In this document: piece by piece, positions 26,639 to 35,212 of the stretch
How the letters are laid out: the number at the start of each line of letters is the position of its first letter
How positions within the stretch are numbered: position 1 is the stretch's first letter
Assembly: GCF_000429185.2 (NCBI RefSeq)
Contig: NZ_AUBJ02000001.1
Coordinates: 3,534,001-3,598,000, forward strand
DNA from: Actinoalloteichus caeruleus DSM 43889
GTDB taxonomy: Bacteria > Actinomycetota > Actinomycetes > Mycobacteriales > Pseudonocardiaceae
Reading direction: 5' to 3'
Length of the DNA: 64,000 nucleotides
Made by a program: the position numbers and the translations under genes
The notes under the pieces: model-generated
What the model was told of the DNA's origin: nothing
What the model saw: only the letters and a program-made list of their open reading frames with translations
Databases searched by the model: none

Positions 26639-26657
26639 CCCGTGGCCCGGCCACGGG
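26639..26657 (-). terminator. Hairpin directly after the htrA stop
   Basis: CCCGTGGCC (26639-26647), one C, GGCCACGGG (26649-26657). It begins 9 nt beyond the htrA stop on the minus strand, so readthrough to moaB would be limited. Confidence 0.6.
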
Positions 26658-26665
26658 CACCGCTC

Positions 26666-28291
26666 TCACCCCACGGTCTCACTGCCCAGGGTGACCTGGA
26701 TCTCCCGCTCGTCGCCGCCGCCCTGGTTCCGAACGGTCAGGGTCACCGTCGCACCCGGCTCCTCCGAGCGGACGGCCGCGATCAACGCGTCGCTGCTCTG
26801 GATCACCCGGTCGTTCAGCTTGGTGACCACGTCACCCTCCTCGACGCCGGCCTCGGCGGCGGCGCCGCCGGGGATGACCTGCGCCACGTCGGCCCCGTTC
26901 TGCCGGGAATCGACCGCCAGTTGCACCCCGAGGACTGCCCGGGTCGCCACGCCGTTCTCCCGGAGCTCGTCGGCGATCCGCCGGGCCTGGTCGATCGGGA
27001 TCGCGAAGCCCAGTCCCACCGATCCCGCCTGACCGGTGCCCGCGCCGGGGCTGTAGATGGCGGAGTTGATGCCGATGACCCGTCCCTCCATGTCGACCAG
27101 GGGCCCACCCGAGTTCCCCGGGTTGATGGCCGCGTCGGTCTGGATGGCGTCGAGGACGGTGGCCTCCGTGCCCTGCTCGCCGCCCGCCCGCACCGGGCGG
27201 TCGAGGGAACTGATGATGCCGCTGGTCACCGTGCCGGTGAGCCCGAACGGGGAACCGATCGCGACGGCGTCCTGCCCGACGGAGAGGTCGTCGGAACGGC
27301 CGAGTTCGGCGGGGGTCAGGTCGGAGACGCCGCTGGCCTTGACGACGGCCAGGTCGGACGAGGGGTCGCGGCCGATGATCTCGGCTGGCGCCGTGGTGCC
27401 GTCCGCGAACGCCACGACGATCTGCCCGCCCTGGACCGCCGGTTCGACCACGTGGTTGTTGGTGAGGATCAGGCCGTCGGAACTCAGGACCACGCCGGAT
27501 CCCTCACCCGCTCCGCTCTGTCCCCGCACCTGGAGTTGGGTGACGCTGGGCAGCACCTTCTCCGCCACCTGCTGCACGGACCCCTCCGGGGCGTTGCTGG
27601 CGTTGCGGGCGGGCGGCTGCTGGTCGAGCGCGCTCACCGAGGAGCCCCCGCCGGCCCGTTCGCTGACGATCCACCCGGTCACGCCGCCACCGACGGCGCC
27701 GGCCAGCAGGGCCAGCGCGGCGACCCCCGCCACCAGCCGCCCGGTTCCCTTCCCGCGCCCGGCGGCCGCCGGGCGGTGGTGTTCCGGGTTGTTCCCGAAG
27801 CCGTGCTCCGGCACGGGCTGGAACGGACCGGGCTGGCCGCTGCCGCCGTGCGCACCGGAGCTCGCCCCGTACTGGCTGCCCGGGTACTGGTACTGGCCGC
27901 CGTGGTGCTGGGCCGAGGACGAGTAGGGCAGCCCGTAGGGCGTGTAGCGCTGGGGGGTCGGTGACTCCTGCTGGCCGCCCGGCCGTTGGTGGCCGTGTCC
28001 GGAGGTGTCCTCCCCGTGACGCGGTGGGGCGGGCTCCCAACCGTGCTGTCGAGATCCCCCGTTCGTCCCGCTCTCGGCGGCCGGCGGACCGCCCAGGCCA
28101 GCGGTTCCTGGCGCTGACGCCTGCTCGTCCGGACGGTCGTCCGGGCCTCGACCCGAGGGCTGGTGCCCCGCGGCGTCCTCGCTCGGGCTGGGCCGCGACG
28201 TGCGATCTGCCTCTCCCCCAGATCCCGCACCCGACGCGGGGTCCGGGGAACGGTCGGGATCGTTCTCCGGCTTCGAGGTCTCATCGCTCAT
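26666..28291 (-). CDS. htrA: HtrA/DegP-family membrane-anchored serine protease (PepD-like)
   Basis: Protein of 541 residues. About 180 N-terminal residues are Pro/Gly/Ser-rich and cytoplasmic; one membrane helix follows (VAGVAALALLAGAVGGGVTGWIV). The trypsin-like domain has catalytic His in LTNNHVV, Asp in SDLAVVK and Ser in NPGNSGGPL; a PDZ domain closes the protein (VIPGGAAAEAGVEEGDVVTKL). Same architecture as M. tuberculosis PepD (Rv0983): protease and chaperone for misfolded envelope proteins. Start ATG 28291. A direct-repeat box like that before the mprA-type gene lies 20 nt upstream. The two-component genes are separated from it by galT. Confidence 0.93.
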   Translation of the reverse strand: MSDETSKPENDPDRSPDPASGAGSGGEADRTSRPSPSEDAAGHQPSGRGPDDRPDEQASAPGTAGLGGPPAAESGTNGGSRQHGWEPAPPRHGEDTSGHGHQRPGGQQESPTPQRYTPYGLPYSSSAQHHGGQYQYPGSQYGASSGAHGGSGQPGPFQPVPEHGFGNNPEHHRPAAAGRGKGTGRLVAGVAALALLAGAVGGGVTGWIVSERAGGGSSVSALDQQPPARNASNAPEGSVQQVAEKVLPSVTQLQVRGQSGAGEGSGVVLSSDGLILTNNHVVEPAVQGGQIVVAFADGTTAPAEIIGRDPSSDLAVVKASGVSDLTPAELGRSDDLSVGQDAVAIGSPFGLTGTVTSGIISSLDRPVRAGGEQGTEATVLDAIQTDAAINPGNSGGPLVDMEGRVIGINSAIYSPGAGTGQAGSVGLGFAIPIDQARRIADELRENGVATRAVLGVQLAVDSRQNGADVAQVIPGGAAAEAGVEEGDVVTKLNDRVIQSSDALIAAVRSEEPGATVTLTVRNQGGGDEREIQVTLGSETVG

Positions 28292-28311
28292 GGGACAACT
28301 GTGCACCGTCC

Positions 28312-28330
28312 GGCTGAGAGGGGCCTGAGA
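28312..28330 (-). promoter_or_regulatory. MprA-type direct-repeat box upstream of htrA
   Basis: Minus strand reads TCTCAGGC-CCC-TCTCAGCC: two 8-bp direct repeats separated by 3 bp, ending 20 nt before the htrA ATG. M. tuberculosis MprA is known to bind a 19-bp site of two 8-bp direct repeats. The same arrangement at the same distance occurs before the mprA-like gene. Confidence 0.8.
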
Positions 28331-28447
28331 TCCTCCTTGGTTTCCGCACAGAGCGTGTCGGGACCGTGGCGGCACCCACCCGCGTCGAGGCGTGACCGGC
28401 GGTCCCAGCCCGGGCCGGGGAGGGCCGGGCGCCCGCGTCGGAGAACC

Positions 28448-29566
28448 TCAGCCGAGCTCACGCAGCCGCTGGGCCACCCGCTCCGGCAGCACGTCACCGA
28501 TCCACACCGCCATCCCGGACTCCGACCCCGCCAGGTACTTGAGCCGGTCCGGGCCGCGCAGCACGGAGAAGACCTCCAACCTCAACCAGGACCGTTCCCG
28601 GTCGGCCCGCACGGGGGCCTGGTGCCAGCCCGCCACGTACGGCAACGGCTGGTCGTGCAACCGGTCGAGGCGTCCGAGCAGGTCGAGGTAGAGCGGAACG
28701 AAGGCGTCCCGCTCGTCCGAGGTGAGCGCCGGCAGGTCGGCCACCTGCCGGCGGGGCACCAGCTGGACCTCGACCGGCCACCGTGCCGCCGCGGGGACGA
28801 ACGCCGTCCAGTGCTCGTTCTCGGCGACGACCCGCGTTCCGGCGGCCCGTTCCGCGTCGAGCACGTCGCCCAGCAGCGGACGACCGTGGGACGCGTGGTG
28901 CCGTTCCGCCTGGGCCTGGAGGCGGGCGGTCCTGGGGGTGACGAAGGGGTACCCGTAGATCTGACCGTGCGGGTGGTGGAGGGTCACCCCGATCTGCTCG
29001 CCCCGGTTCTCGAAGCAGAACACCTCCTCGACCCCGGGCGTCGCGGCCAGCGCCGCCGTCCGATCGGCCCAGGCGTCCACGACGGTGCGGGCACGGGCCG
29101 GGGTCAGCTGGGCGAAGGACGTGTCGTGGTCGGAGGTGAAGCAGACGACCTCGCAGCGGCCAACGGCTGGGCGGCTCGGCACCAGGCTGCCGCCGTCGAC
29201 GCCGGCGAGCACGGTCGCGGCCCGCTCGTCTCCCACGGGCACGGGAACGCCGGGGGGAGTCCCGAAGGACGGGAACCGGTTCTGGAAGACGACGACGTCG
29301 TAGTCCGCCTCCGGGATCTCCGTGGGGCGGTCGGCGGTGGAGGGGCACAGCGGGCAGAGATCCGCCGGCGGCTTGTAGGTGCGCGACTGGCGGTGGGCGG
29401 CGATCGCCACCCACTCGCCGCTGAGCGGATCGCGGCGCATCTCGGAGGCCGGCTGGTAGGGGGGCAGGTCACGGGTGTCGGACGCGCCACGCGTTGGCGC
29501 CGCCGGATCGGCGTCGAAGTAGATGATCTCCCGGCCGTCGGCCAGCTGGGCGACTGTTCGCCGCAC
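28448..29566 (-). CDS. galT: Galactose-1-phosphate uridylyltransferase
   Basis: Protein of 372 residues; swaps UMP between UDP-glucose and galactose-1-phosphate in the Leloir pathway. HIT-superfamily active site HPHGQIYGYP with the nucleophilic His, zinc-type CPLCP near residue 72, FENRGEQIGVT and NEHWTAFVPAAARWPVEVQ. Start GTG 29566 has GGGGGAGG 7 nt upstream. It lies between htrA and the sensor kinase gene, an insertion relative to the mycobacterial order. Confidence 0.95.
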   Translation of the reverse strand: MRRTVAQLADGREIIYFDADPAAPTRGASDTRDLPPYQPASEMRRDPLSGEWVAIAAHRQSRTYKPPADLCPLCPSTADRPTEIPEADYDVVVFQNRFPSFGTPPGVPVPVGDERAATVLAGVDGGSLVPSRPAVGRCEVVCFTSDHDTSFAQLTPARARTVVDAWADRTAALAATPGVEEVFCFENRGEQIGVTLHHPHGQIYGYPFVTPRTARLQAQAERHHASHGRPLLGDVLDAERAAGTRVVAENEHWTAFVPAAARWPVEVQLVPRRQVADLPALTSDERDAFVPLYLDLLGRLDRLHDQPLPYVAGWHQAPVRADRERSWLRLEVFSVLRGPDRLKYLAGSESGMAVWIGDVLPERVAQRLRELG

Positions 29567-29989
29567 TCCGGTTCCTCCCCCGTTCGCACACGACCATGAG
29601 CGGCCCCGATCCTATGGCCGGCCCATGCCGAACCAGCCGGAACTCGGGTCCGATAGTGGCCAGTCCCGCCGGTCCCACTGCCCCCACCGCCGCCCCACCG
29701 AGACGTCGCGGAGCGCTTCCGAGCCGCTCCCGAGGAGGAGGGGGAGACGACCAGGACGTCCCCCACGCAGCCCCCACCCTCTCCGGGGGAGCGGCCCCTG
29801 TGCCAGCCTACTCAGCTGTTCCGCGCTGTTTCCACTGGTCACGGTCGCGCTGTTGATAACCCGAGCCTGTGAGCGGCGCGGGCGGCACCCGGCTGGAGCA
29901 GCGCGGGCGACCGGAGCGACGCGGACGGCACCCGGTGCGGGCGGCACCCGGCTGGAGCAGCGCGGGTCGGGGCGGCACCCGGGTCGACG
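29567..29989. other. Intergenic region between sensor kinase and galT, with repeats
   Basis: 423 bp between two minus-strand genes. The AT-richer stretch near 29850-29865 (TGTTGATAACC) may be part of a galT promoter. The kinase-proximal part holds the 30-bp repeat pair 29878-29966. No gene. Confidence 0.55.
29878..29966. repeat. 30-bp direct repeat pair with partial copies
   Basis: A 30-bp unit that begins GCGGGCGGCACCCGGCTG and ends GCAGCGCGGG is present exactly at 29878-29907 and 29937-29966 (period 59). Shorter GGCACCCGG cores also occur between and after them, four in all. It lies just downstream of the sensor kinase stop. Confidence 0.85.
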
Positions 29990-31405
29990 TCACACACCCG
30001 CCCGGCCGGGCAGCCGCAGCGTCAGCAGGGCGCCGCCCGTGTCGGCGCGCCCGGCGCGGACCGTCCCCCCGTGGCGCTCGGCGGCCTGGCTCACGATCGC
30101 CAGTCCGAGCCCGGACCCGGGAAGGGTCCTGGCCTCCGGGGACCGGTAGAACCGTTCGAAGACGTGGGGCAGGTCGGCGGGAGCGATGCCCGGTCCGGAG
30201 TCGGCGACCTCCACCCTGATGGTGGTGTCGTTCTCCGGGGTCATGGTCAGCAGCACGGTGCCCTCCGGGGGACTCCACTTCGCGGCGTTGTCCAGCAGGT
30301 TGAGCACCGCGCGTTCCAGGGCGTTGGCATCACCCAGCAGGGTCCACGGGTGCGGGCGTACCTCGAAGGCGATGCCGGGTGCCCGCCGTCGCGCCCGGTC
30401 GAGGGCGCGTTCGACGACGTCGACCAGCTCAACCGGCTCGTGCACCACCTGCGGCGCGTCCTCCCTCGCGAGTTCCACGAGGTCCCCCACCAGGTTGGAC
30501 AGTTCGTTGATCTGCGCCCGGACGTCCTCGTAGATCTCCATCCTGTCCTGCGGGGACAGCTGGGGGGCGTCGGGCTTGCTGGAGGCGACCAGCAGTTCGA
30601 GGTTGGTGCGCAGCGAGGTCAGCGGCGTGCGCAGCTCGTGCCCGGCGTCGGCCACCAGGCGGCGTTGCCGCTCCTGGGACTCCGCGACCGCCCCGAGCAT
30701 CGTGTTGAAGCTCATCGTCATCCGGGCCAACTCGTCGTCGCCGGACACCACGATGGGTCTGAGGTCACCTGTCGTCGCGACCCGTTCCGTGGCGGCGGTC
30801 AGCCGTTCCACCGGTTTCAGCGCCGCCCTGGCCACCGCCGTTCCCGCGATCGCCGCGACGACGATGCCCGCGCCGCCGACGACGGCCAGCACCACCGAGA
30901 GCAGCCCCAGGGTTCCTCGGATCGAGTCGAGCGGCTGGGCGACGACCAGGGCCGCCCCGGTGCCGATGGGCAGGGCGATGACCCTGGTGTCGGTGGCGGT
31001 GTCGGTGCGCAGCGAACGGGGGAGCTCTCCCCGGGCCACCGCCAGCTCGGCCCGACCCGTCGCCGGGGCCCGCGTACCGGCGGAGAGCACCTCGCCGCTG
31101 GCGTACACCAGCCCCAGTTGCACGTCGGAGGCCACCAGCACGACGGCCGGGGCGGACCGCAGCTGGGACGCCGCCATCGACTCGCCCACGGCCTGCGTCG
31201 CCCGCTGGGTCAGGCTCCGGTCGAGTTCGTCGTAGAGGCTCTTGTGCACGGCCAGGTAGGCGCCGAGGGAGACCAGCGCGACGGCCGCCCCGACGCAGAT
31301 GGCCGCGAGCATGCTGACCCGCGTCCGGAGGGCCATCCGCTGGTGCCAGTCGTTCCAGCGTTCGATCCCCACGGTGCGCTGGGGTGGTCGGTGGGCGTCG
31401 GTCAC
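29990..31405 (-). CDS. mprB: MprB-type sensor histidine kinase
   Basis: Protein of 471 residues: TM1 ([21 protein letters not shown]), an extracytoplasmic sensor of about 110 residues, TM2 ([21 protein letters not shown]), HAMP, HisKA with [14 protein letters not shown] (His about residue 255) and HATPase_c with [17 protein letters not shown] and GSGLGLAIV. This is the MprB layout, and the operon order regulator-kinase with htrA nearby matches M. tuberculosis Rv0981-Rv0983. GTG 31405 overlaps the regulator's stop codon by 4 bp. Senses envelope stress by analogy. Confidence 0.92.
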   Translation of the reverse strand: MTDAHRPPQRTVGIERWNDWHQRMALRTRVSMLAAICVGAAVALVSLGAYLAVHKSLYDELDRSLTQRATQAVGESMAASQLRSAPAVVLVASDVQLGLVYASGEVLSAGTRAPATGRAELAVARGELPRSLRTDTATDTRVIALPIGTGAALVVAQPLDSIRGTLGLLSVVLAVVGGAGIVVAAIAGTAVARAALKPVERLTAATERVATTGDLRPIVVSGDDELARMTMSFNTMLGAVAESQERQRRLVADAGHELRTPLTSLRTNLELLVASSKPDAPQLSPQDRMEIYEDVRAQINELSNLVGDLVELAREDAPQVVHEPVELVDVVERALDRARRRAPGIAFEVRPHPWTLLGDANALERAVLNLLDNAAKWSPPEGTVLLTMTPENDTTIRVEVADSGPGIAPADLPHVFERFYRSPEARTLPGSGLGLAIVSQAAERHGGTVRAGRADTGGALLTLRLPGRAGV

Positions 31406-32106
31406 GGAGGTGTCTCCCGCAGCACGTAGCCGACCCCCCGAACGGTGTGGATGAGGCGGGGTTCACCACCCGCCTCGGTCTTGCGCCGCAGGTAGCCCAC
31501 GTACACCTCCAACGCGTTCCCGGAGGTCGGGAAGTCATAGCCCCACACCTCCTCGAGGATGCGCGTCCTGGTCAGCACGCGCCGGGGGTGGGCGATGAAC
31601 AGTTCCAGCAACGCGAACTCGGTGCGGGTCAGGCTGATGCGCCGTTCGCCTCGCCGGACCTCCCGCGTACCGGTGTCGAGTTCGAGGTCCGCGAAGCTCA
31701 GCACGTCGACCTCGTCCTCGGCCGGGTTCGCCGGACCTCTTCTCCGCAGGAGGGCGCGCAGCCGCGCGAGGAGCTCCTCCAGGGCGAAGGGCTTGGGGAG
31801 GTAGTCGTCCGCGCCGGCGTCCAACCCCGCGACCCGGTCGGAGACGGCGTCCCGCGCCGTCAGCACCAGGATGGGCAGGTCGTCACCCACCCCGCGGAGG
31901 CGCCGGCACACCTCCAGCCCGTCCAACCTCGGCATCATCACGTCGAGGACCATCGCATCCGGGCGCGCGTCCGGGGCCAGCCCCATGACCGCGGCCAGCG
32001 CCTGCTGCCCGTCGGCGGCCAGTTCCACCTGGTAGCCGTTGAACCGCAACGACCTCCGCAACGACTCTCGTACGGCCCGGTCGTCGTCGACTACGAGGAT
32101 GCGCAT
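31402..32106 (-). CDS. mprA: MprA-type OmpR-family response regulator
   Basis: Protein of 234 residues. Receiver: VVDDDR, phosphoacceptor D55 in LDVMMP, T in LTARD, K in YLPKPF. C-terminal winged helix: [17 protein letters not shown] and [13 protein letters not shown] to [12 protein letters not shown]. Start ATG 32106 lies 7 nt after a TAACAC -10-like box (32119-32114), without Shine-Dalgarno; a longer in-frame start would erase the promoter. A direct-repeat box covers the -35 region, suggesting autoregulation. Confidence 0.94.
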   Translation of the reverse strand: MRILVVDDDRAVRESLRRSLRFNGYQVELAADGQQALAAVMGLAPDARPDAMVLDVMMPRLDGLEVCRRLRGVGDDLPILVLTARDAVSDRVAGLDAGADDYLPKPFALEELLARLRALLRRRGPANPAEDEVDVLSFADLELDTGTREVRRGERRISLTRTEFALLELFIAHPRRVLTRTRILEEVWGYDFPTSGNALEVYVGYLRRKTEAGGEPRLIHTVRGVGYVLRETPP

Positions 32107-32687
32107 GAAGGCAGTGTTACCTTTCGCCCTGAGAGCGAGCTGAGAATCGTCGGTCGTGGCGACCGGACCACCGCCCGGCCGCGCCATCCCGCGGCGACGA
32201 CGACGTCGAGCCGGGGGTACGGCAGGCCCCTACTCCCGGTCCCGGCGGGGCGCACGGACCGTAACAGCACGATTCGGGTACCCAGGCGGGGTCCGGCCGC
32301 CGCCGGGCACGCCCGAGCGGGAAATGGCGCTCGGGAAAAGTGGGGTCGTGGGCGGTGCGTCGATAATCGGCGGGCCGGAAACAGCGGTCGACGGCGGCAG
32401 TTCCGGAGCGGGACAAACAGTTACGCAGCGTTCCGACCAAGGGCCACCACTACGCAGCGTCGCTCAGGCAATAAGGCGCGCCATTCAGTTGCCCACTGGA
32501 GGCAACACCACCCTTCAGTGACGGAGCAGCGAGGCCGTATGCTGCGCGGACACTGGTATGGGTGAACTTGTGGGCGCCGGACCACAACATGCTGGCACCT
32601 GTTCTTGGGCTACGCGAGTAGCCTGTCGACAACACCTGTGGGTACGAGCGAAGCCGAGGTGGAAAGTCGGTCAGGAGATGTCTGTCG
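32107..32687. other. Intergenic region between mprA and the GGDEF gene
   Basis: Divergent region of 581 bp. It holds the mprA promoter and box at its left end. A 10-bp direct repeat TACGCAGCGT occurs at 32422-32431 and 32451-32460, and a TATGCT -10-like box is found near 32540 for the GGDEF gene. No riboswitch that I recognise. Confidence 0.55.
32127..32145 (-). promoter_or_regulatory. MprA-type direct-repeat box upstream of mprA
   Basis: Minus strand reads TCTCAGCT-CGC-TCTCAGGG: 8-bp direct repeats with a 3-bp gap, 20 nt before the ATG and overlapping where the -35 would be relative to TAACAC (32119-32114). Same structure and distance as the box before htrA. Confidence 0.82.
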
Positions 32688-34205
32688 GTGAGTGAGCACG
32701 ACTATTCGCCGTTGACGGAGCATATTCCGTCGCAGGACCAGAGGGTGCGGTTTCTCGTCGAGTCTGGGCAGACCGACGAAGCCAACACCCTGCTCGACGC
32801 GGTGCTCGAACGGCCTGACCCGCGCACGGGCTGGCACCGGGTGGCGATGTTGGTCAACCGGGCCATCGCGGCCTGGCGGTTGGACCGGCTCACGCTGGCC
32901 CTGGAGCTAGCCGCCGAGGGCTGGACGGAGCTGGACGCGGAACGCCCGGAGGGGCGCACCGCCGCGCACACCCTCGGCCTGCTCGGCCACCTCATCGACT
33001 CGATGGGGCATCGCAGGGCCGCGTTGGACATGCTGCGGCTCTCGGTCGAGGTCGCCCGGGGGACCGAGGACGACGCGACGTTGGCCGCCTGCCTCCAGCG
33101 GCTGGGCGGGACGTTGAACATGTTGGCGTCGCAGGAGGCCAGCGAGAACGCGGGGGCGGTGTTCGCCGAGTCCCGGAGCCTCCTCGCCGAGGGGCTGTCC
33201 CTGGTCGAGGGCGGTCGGGTGCACCGGAGCCTGCTGGTGGCGCATGCGCGGTCCCTGGTGGGCGTTGGCCGTCTCGCCGAGGCCGAGGAGGAGTGCTCCC
33301 GGGCGCTGCTGCTCGCCGAGGCGGCGGACGACGGGTGGGCGGCGGCCACGGCGCGGTGGGTACTGGCCTGCTCGGCGCGGGACCGCGACGACCTTGTCCC
33401 GGCGCGGGCGCTCGCCGCCGAGGCGCTTGACGGCGTGGAACGCACCGGGGACACCACCCTGATCCACCGGTTCGCCGAGGACCTCGCCGACATCTGCGCC
33501 GGGCTGGGCGACCACCGGGGGGAGGCCAACGCGCTCCGACGGGGCCTGGCGGCGAGCCGGAAGGTGACGGAGACGCTCAAGGAAGCGATGGGGCAGGCGC
33601 TGGAACAGCGCCGGCTGGCGGTGCAGGCGCACCGGGCGGCGGTGGCCGCCCGGGAGGCCGCGGCCCGCGATCCGCTGACCGGGTTGGTGAACCGCCTCGG
33701 CCTGGAGCGCAGCGCGCCCCGACTCATCAAGCGCACGGCGTCCAAGGGACGCGTTCCGTGGCTGGTGCTGGTGGATGTCGACTGGTTCAAGGACGTCAAC
33801 GACGATGCCGGTCACGCCGCGGGGGACGCGGCGCTGCGGGAGATCGCGCAGCTGCTGCGGCGGGAGTGCCGGGCGGACGACCTGGTCGCCCGGTGGGCTG
33901 GCGACGAGTTCGTCATCCTCCTCGTGGACGCCACGGAGAACAGGCTCGACGCGGGCCCGGTGGTGGCGGAACGGATCCGGGCGGCGGTCGACACCCACGA
34001 CTGGCGCACGGTGTTGGGCAAGACGACCCGGCCCCCGACGGTGAGCATCGGGGTCGCCGCCGGCCCCTCACAGCTCGACCAGCTGTTCACGGCGGCGGAC
34101 GTCGCCCTGTACCGGGCCAAACAGCAGGGCCGCAACCGGGTCGAGGTGCAGCCTCCCCCGGAGGACAAGGGCTTCACGCCACGGCAGAGCCTGAGTGGCA
34201 GCTGA
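32688..34205 (+). CDS. TPR-like protein with C-terminal GGDEF (diguanylate cyclase) domain
   Basis: Protein of 505 residues. Residues 1-310 are helical repeats of TPR type (GWHRVAMLVNRAIAAWRLDR, AHTLGLLGHLIDSMGHRRAAL, ARSLVGVGRLAEAEEECSRA). The GGDEF domain begins near 328 (ARDPLTGLVNRLGLE), with VDVDWFKDVNDDAGHAAGD and the signature RWAGDEF near 402: Ala replaces the first Gly. AGDEF variants are known to be active. Predicted to make cyclic di-GMP, a developmental signal in actinobacteria, under control of partner binding. No membrane segment. GTG 32688, AGGAG about 11 nt upstream. Confidence 0.9.
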   Translation: MSEHDYSPLTEHIPSQDQRVRFLVESGQTDEANTLLDAVLERPDPRTGWHRVAMLVNRAIAAWRLDRLTLALELAAEGWTELDAERPEGRTAAHTLGLLGHLIDSMGHRRAALDMLRLSVEVARGTEDDATLAACLQRLGGTLNMLASQEASENAGAVFAESRSLLAEGLSLVEGGRVHRSLLVAHARSLVGVGRLAEAEEECSRALLLAEAADDGWAAATARWVLACSARDRDDLVPARALAAEALDGVERTGDTTLIHRFAEDLADICAGLGDHRGEANALRRGLAASRKVTETLKEAMGQALEQRRLAVQAHRAAVAAREAAARDPLTGLVNRLGLERSAPRLIKRTASKGRVPWLVLVDVDWFKDVNDDAGHAAGDAALREIAQLLRRECRADDLVARWAGDEFVILLVDATENRLDAGPVVAERIRAAVDTHDWRTVLGKTTRPPTVSIGVAAGPSQLDQLFTAADVALYRAKQQGRNRVEVQPPPEDKGFTPRQSLSGS

Positions 34206-34276
34206 GCGTGCCCCCAGCTGTGATCGCCGGGCAGTGGGCGGCCTCCGAGCCGACGTGCGGGCGGGCGGGAAGGGCC

Positions 34277-34300
34277 GTCGGGCGGGTGGGCCCGCCCGAC
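34277..34300 (+). terminator. 10-bp perfect hairpin after the GGDEF gene
   Basis: GTCGGGCGGG, loop TGGG, CCCGCCCGAC. It lies 71 bp after the stop and just before the tRNA-Arg promoter. Confidence 0.6.
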
Positions 34301-34339
34301 GCGTCGGGGGTCGGCCGTTCTCCCGGAGTCCCGGCACGA

Positions 34340-34390
34340 TAGGCTGTGCCCGTCATTCCGAGCATCTGACGTGATGTTCGGAATGACGGG
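34340..34390 (+). promoter_or_regulatory. tRNA-Arg promoter and 18-bp leader hairpin
   Basis: TAGGCT at 34340-34345 is a good -10 box. Immediately after it, 34349-34366 pairs with 34373-34390: 17 Watson-Crick pairs and one G-T, closed by the loop TGACGT. The arms begin CCCGTCATTCCGA and end TCGGAATGACGGG. The mature tRNA starts 3 nt after the hairpin, so the precursor would carry this stem as its 5' leader, or the DNA is a binding site. Confidence 0.85.
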
Positions 34391-34393
34391 TAG

Positions 34394-34466
34394 GGCCTCG
34401 TAGCTCAGGGGATAGAGCACCGCTCTCCTAAAGCGGGTGTCGCTGGTTCGAATCCAGCCGGGGCCA
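34394..34466 (+). tRNA. tRNA-Arg (anticodon CCT)
   Basis: Acceptor GGCCTCG/CGGGGCC, D arm with AGCTCAGGGGATAGAGC, anticodon stem CCGCT/AGCGG with loop CTCCTAA (anticodon CCT, reads AGG), T arm GCTGGTTCGAATCCAGC, discriminator A. CCA is not encoded (next bases CAC). Confidence 0.96.
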
Positions 34467-34579
34467 CACAGGTCGTGGGCCGCCGCGTGCCGCGGCTTCG
34501 CCGACCAGCGCCACGATCCGCCCTGACGTCCCCCCGGGGCACCTCAAGACCGGAGAACCCCGTGCCGTGGACGGCGGGG

Positions 34580-34996
34580 TCAGCCCCAGCCGCCCTGGAC
34601 CATCGTCTGGAAGTACCAGCGTCCCTCCCTCCGGATCAGCAGGTCGCCGTACCGCATCCGGTGCCGCACCCCGTCGTGGGTGTAGGTGGCGTCCGTGACG
34701 ACGAACACCAGCGAACGGCTCAGGAAGTGCGGGGTCCGCACCGACTCCATCCGCGCGCCGTCGCCGACGATCTCGGTCATTTCCCGGACGTACTGCTCCC
34801 GGTCGCTCCAGGAAGCGCTCCCGTTGCCCTCCGCGTCGTCGGTGACCGAGTTCAACGGGAACATCGCCAGGTCCGCCATCCGCTCGACCTGGGCTGTCGC
34901 CGCGAGCTCGTCGTAGTCGTCGAACCACGCGAGCACGCTGGCGACGTCCTCGGGGCTGGGCTCGAATGCTGGTTCCTCGATGGGATCGTCCGCCAT
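34580..34996 (-). CDS. SnoaL/NTF2-like protein
   Basis: Protein of 138 residues with the NTF2-like pattern: DVASVLAWFDDYDELAATAQ, REQYVREMTEIVGDGARME and three closing strands (FVVTDATYTHDG, MRYGDLLIRREGRWYFQTM). The cavity fold can be enzymatic or only ligand binding; no catalytic residue can be assigned. ATG 34996 has AAAGG 6 nt upstream and is preferred to the ATG two codons earlier. A perfect 23-bp palindrome overlaps its transcription start, so it is probably repressed by a TetR-like protein encoded elsewhere. Confidence 0.78.
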   Translation of the reverse strand: MADDPIEEPAFEPSPEDVASVLAWFDDYDELAATAQVERMADLAMFPLNSVTDDAEGNGSASWSDREQYVREMTEIVGDGARMESVRTPHFLSRSLVFVVTDATYTHDGVRHRMRYGDLLIRREGRWYFQTMVQGGWG

Positions 34997-35008
34997 CGCC
35001 ATCCTTTC

Positions 35009-35037
35009 GTACGCCGTACGGTACGGCGTACAGGCTA
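35009..35037 (-). promoter_or_regulatory. 23-bp perfect palindromic operator with -10 box
   Basis: GTACGCCGTAC (35009-35019), G, GTACGGCGTAC (35021-35031) is a perfect inverted repeat. The minus-strand -10-like TAGCCT (35037-35032) abuts it, so the palindrome covers the transcription start of the SnoaL-like gene. Size and symmetry fit a TetR-family operator. Confidence 0.82.
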
Positions 35038-35212
35038 CCAGTCGGTCTGGCCGGGAACGCGGACCCGCGACCGCCCGCGCCCGCGCGACCGCGGTCCCAG
35101 CCCAGCGCGGCCGGAGTAGCGGGACTGGTCCTGGGACGGGCGTGCGGAGGCCTCGACACCGGTACCGTTTCCCTCCCGGGGGCAGGGAGCCCGCCGGGAT
35201 GAGGAGGTCCAG

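Noticed and set aside
32107-32687. Riboswitch before the TPR-GGDEF gene
   Set aside because: No match by eye to the cyclic di-GMP, cyclic di-AMP or other classes I know.
34394-34466. tRNA-Arg considered as an integration site for a mobile element
   Set aside because: No integrase, excisionase or duplicated tRNA end is seen on either side; the flanks are ordinary genes.
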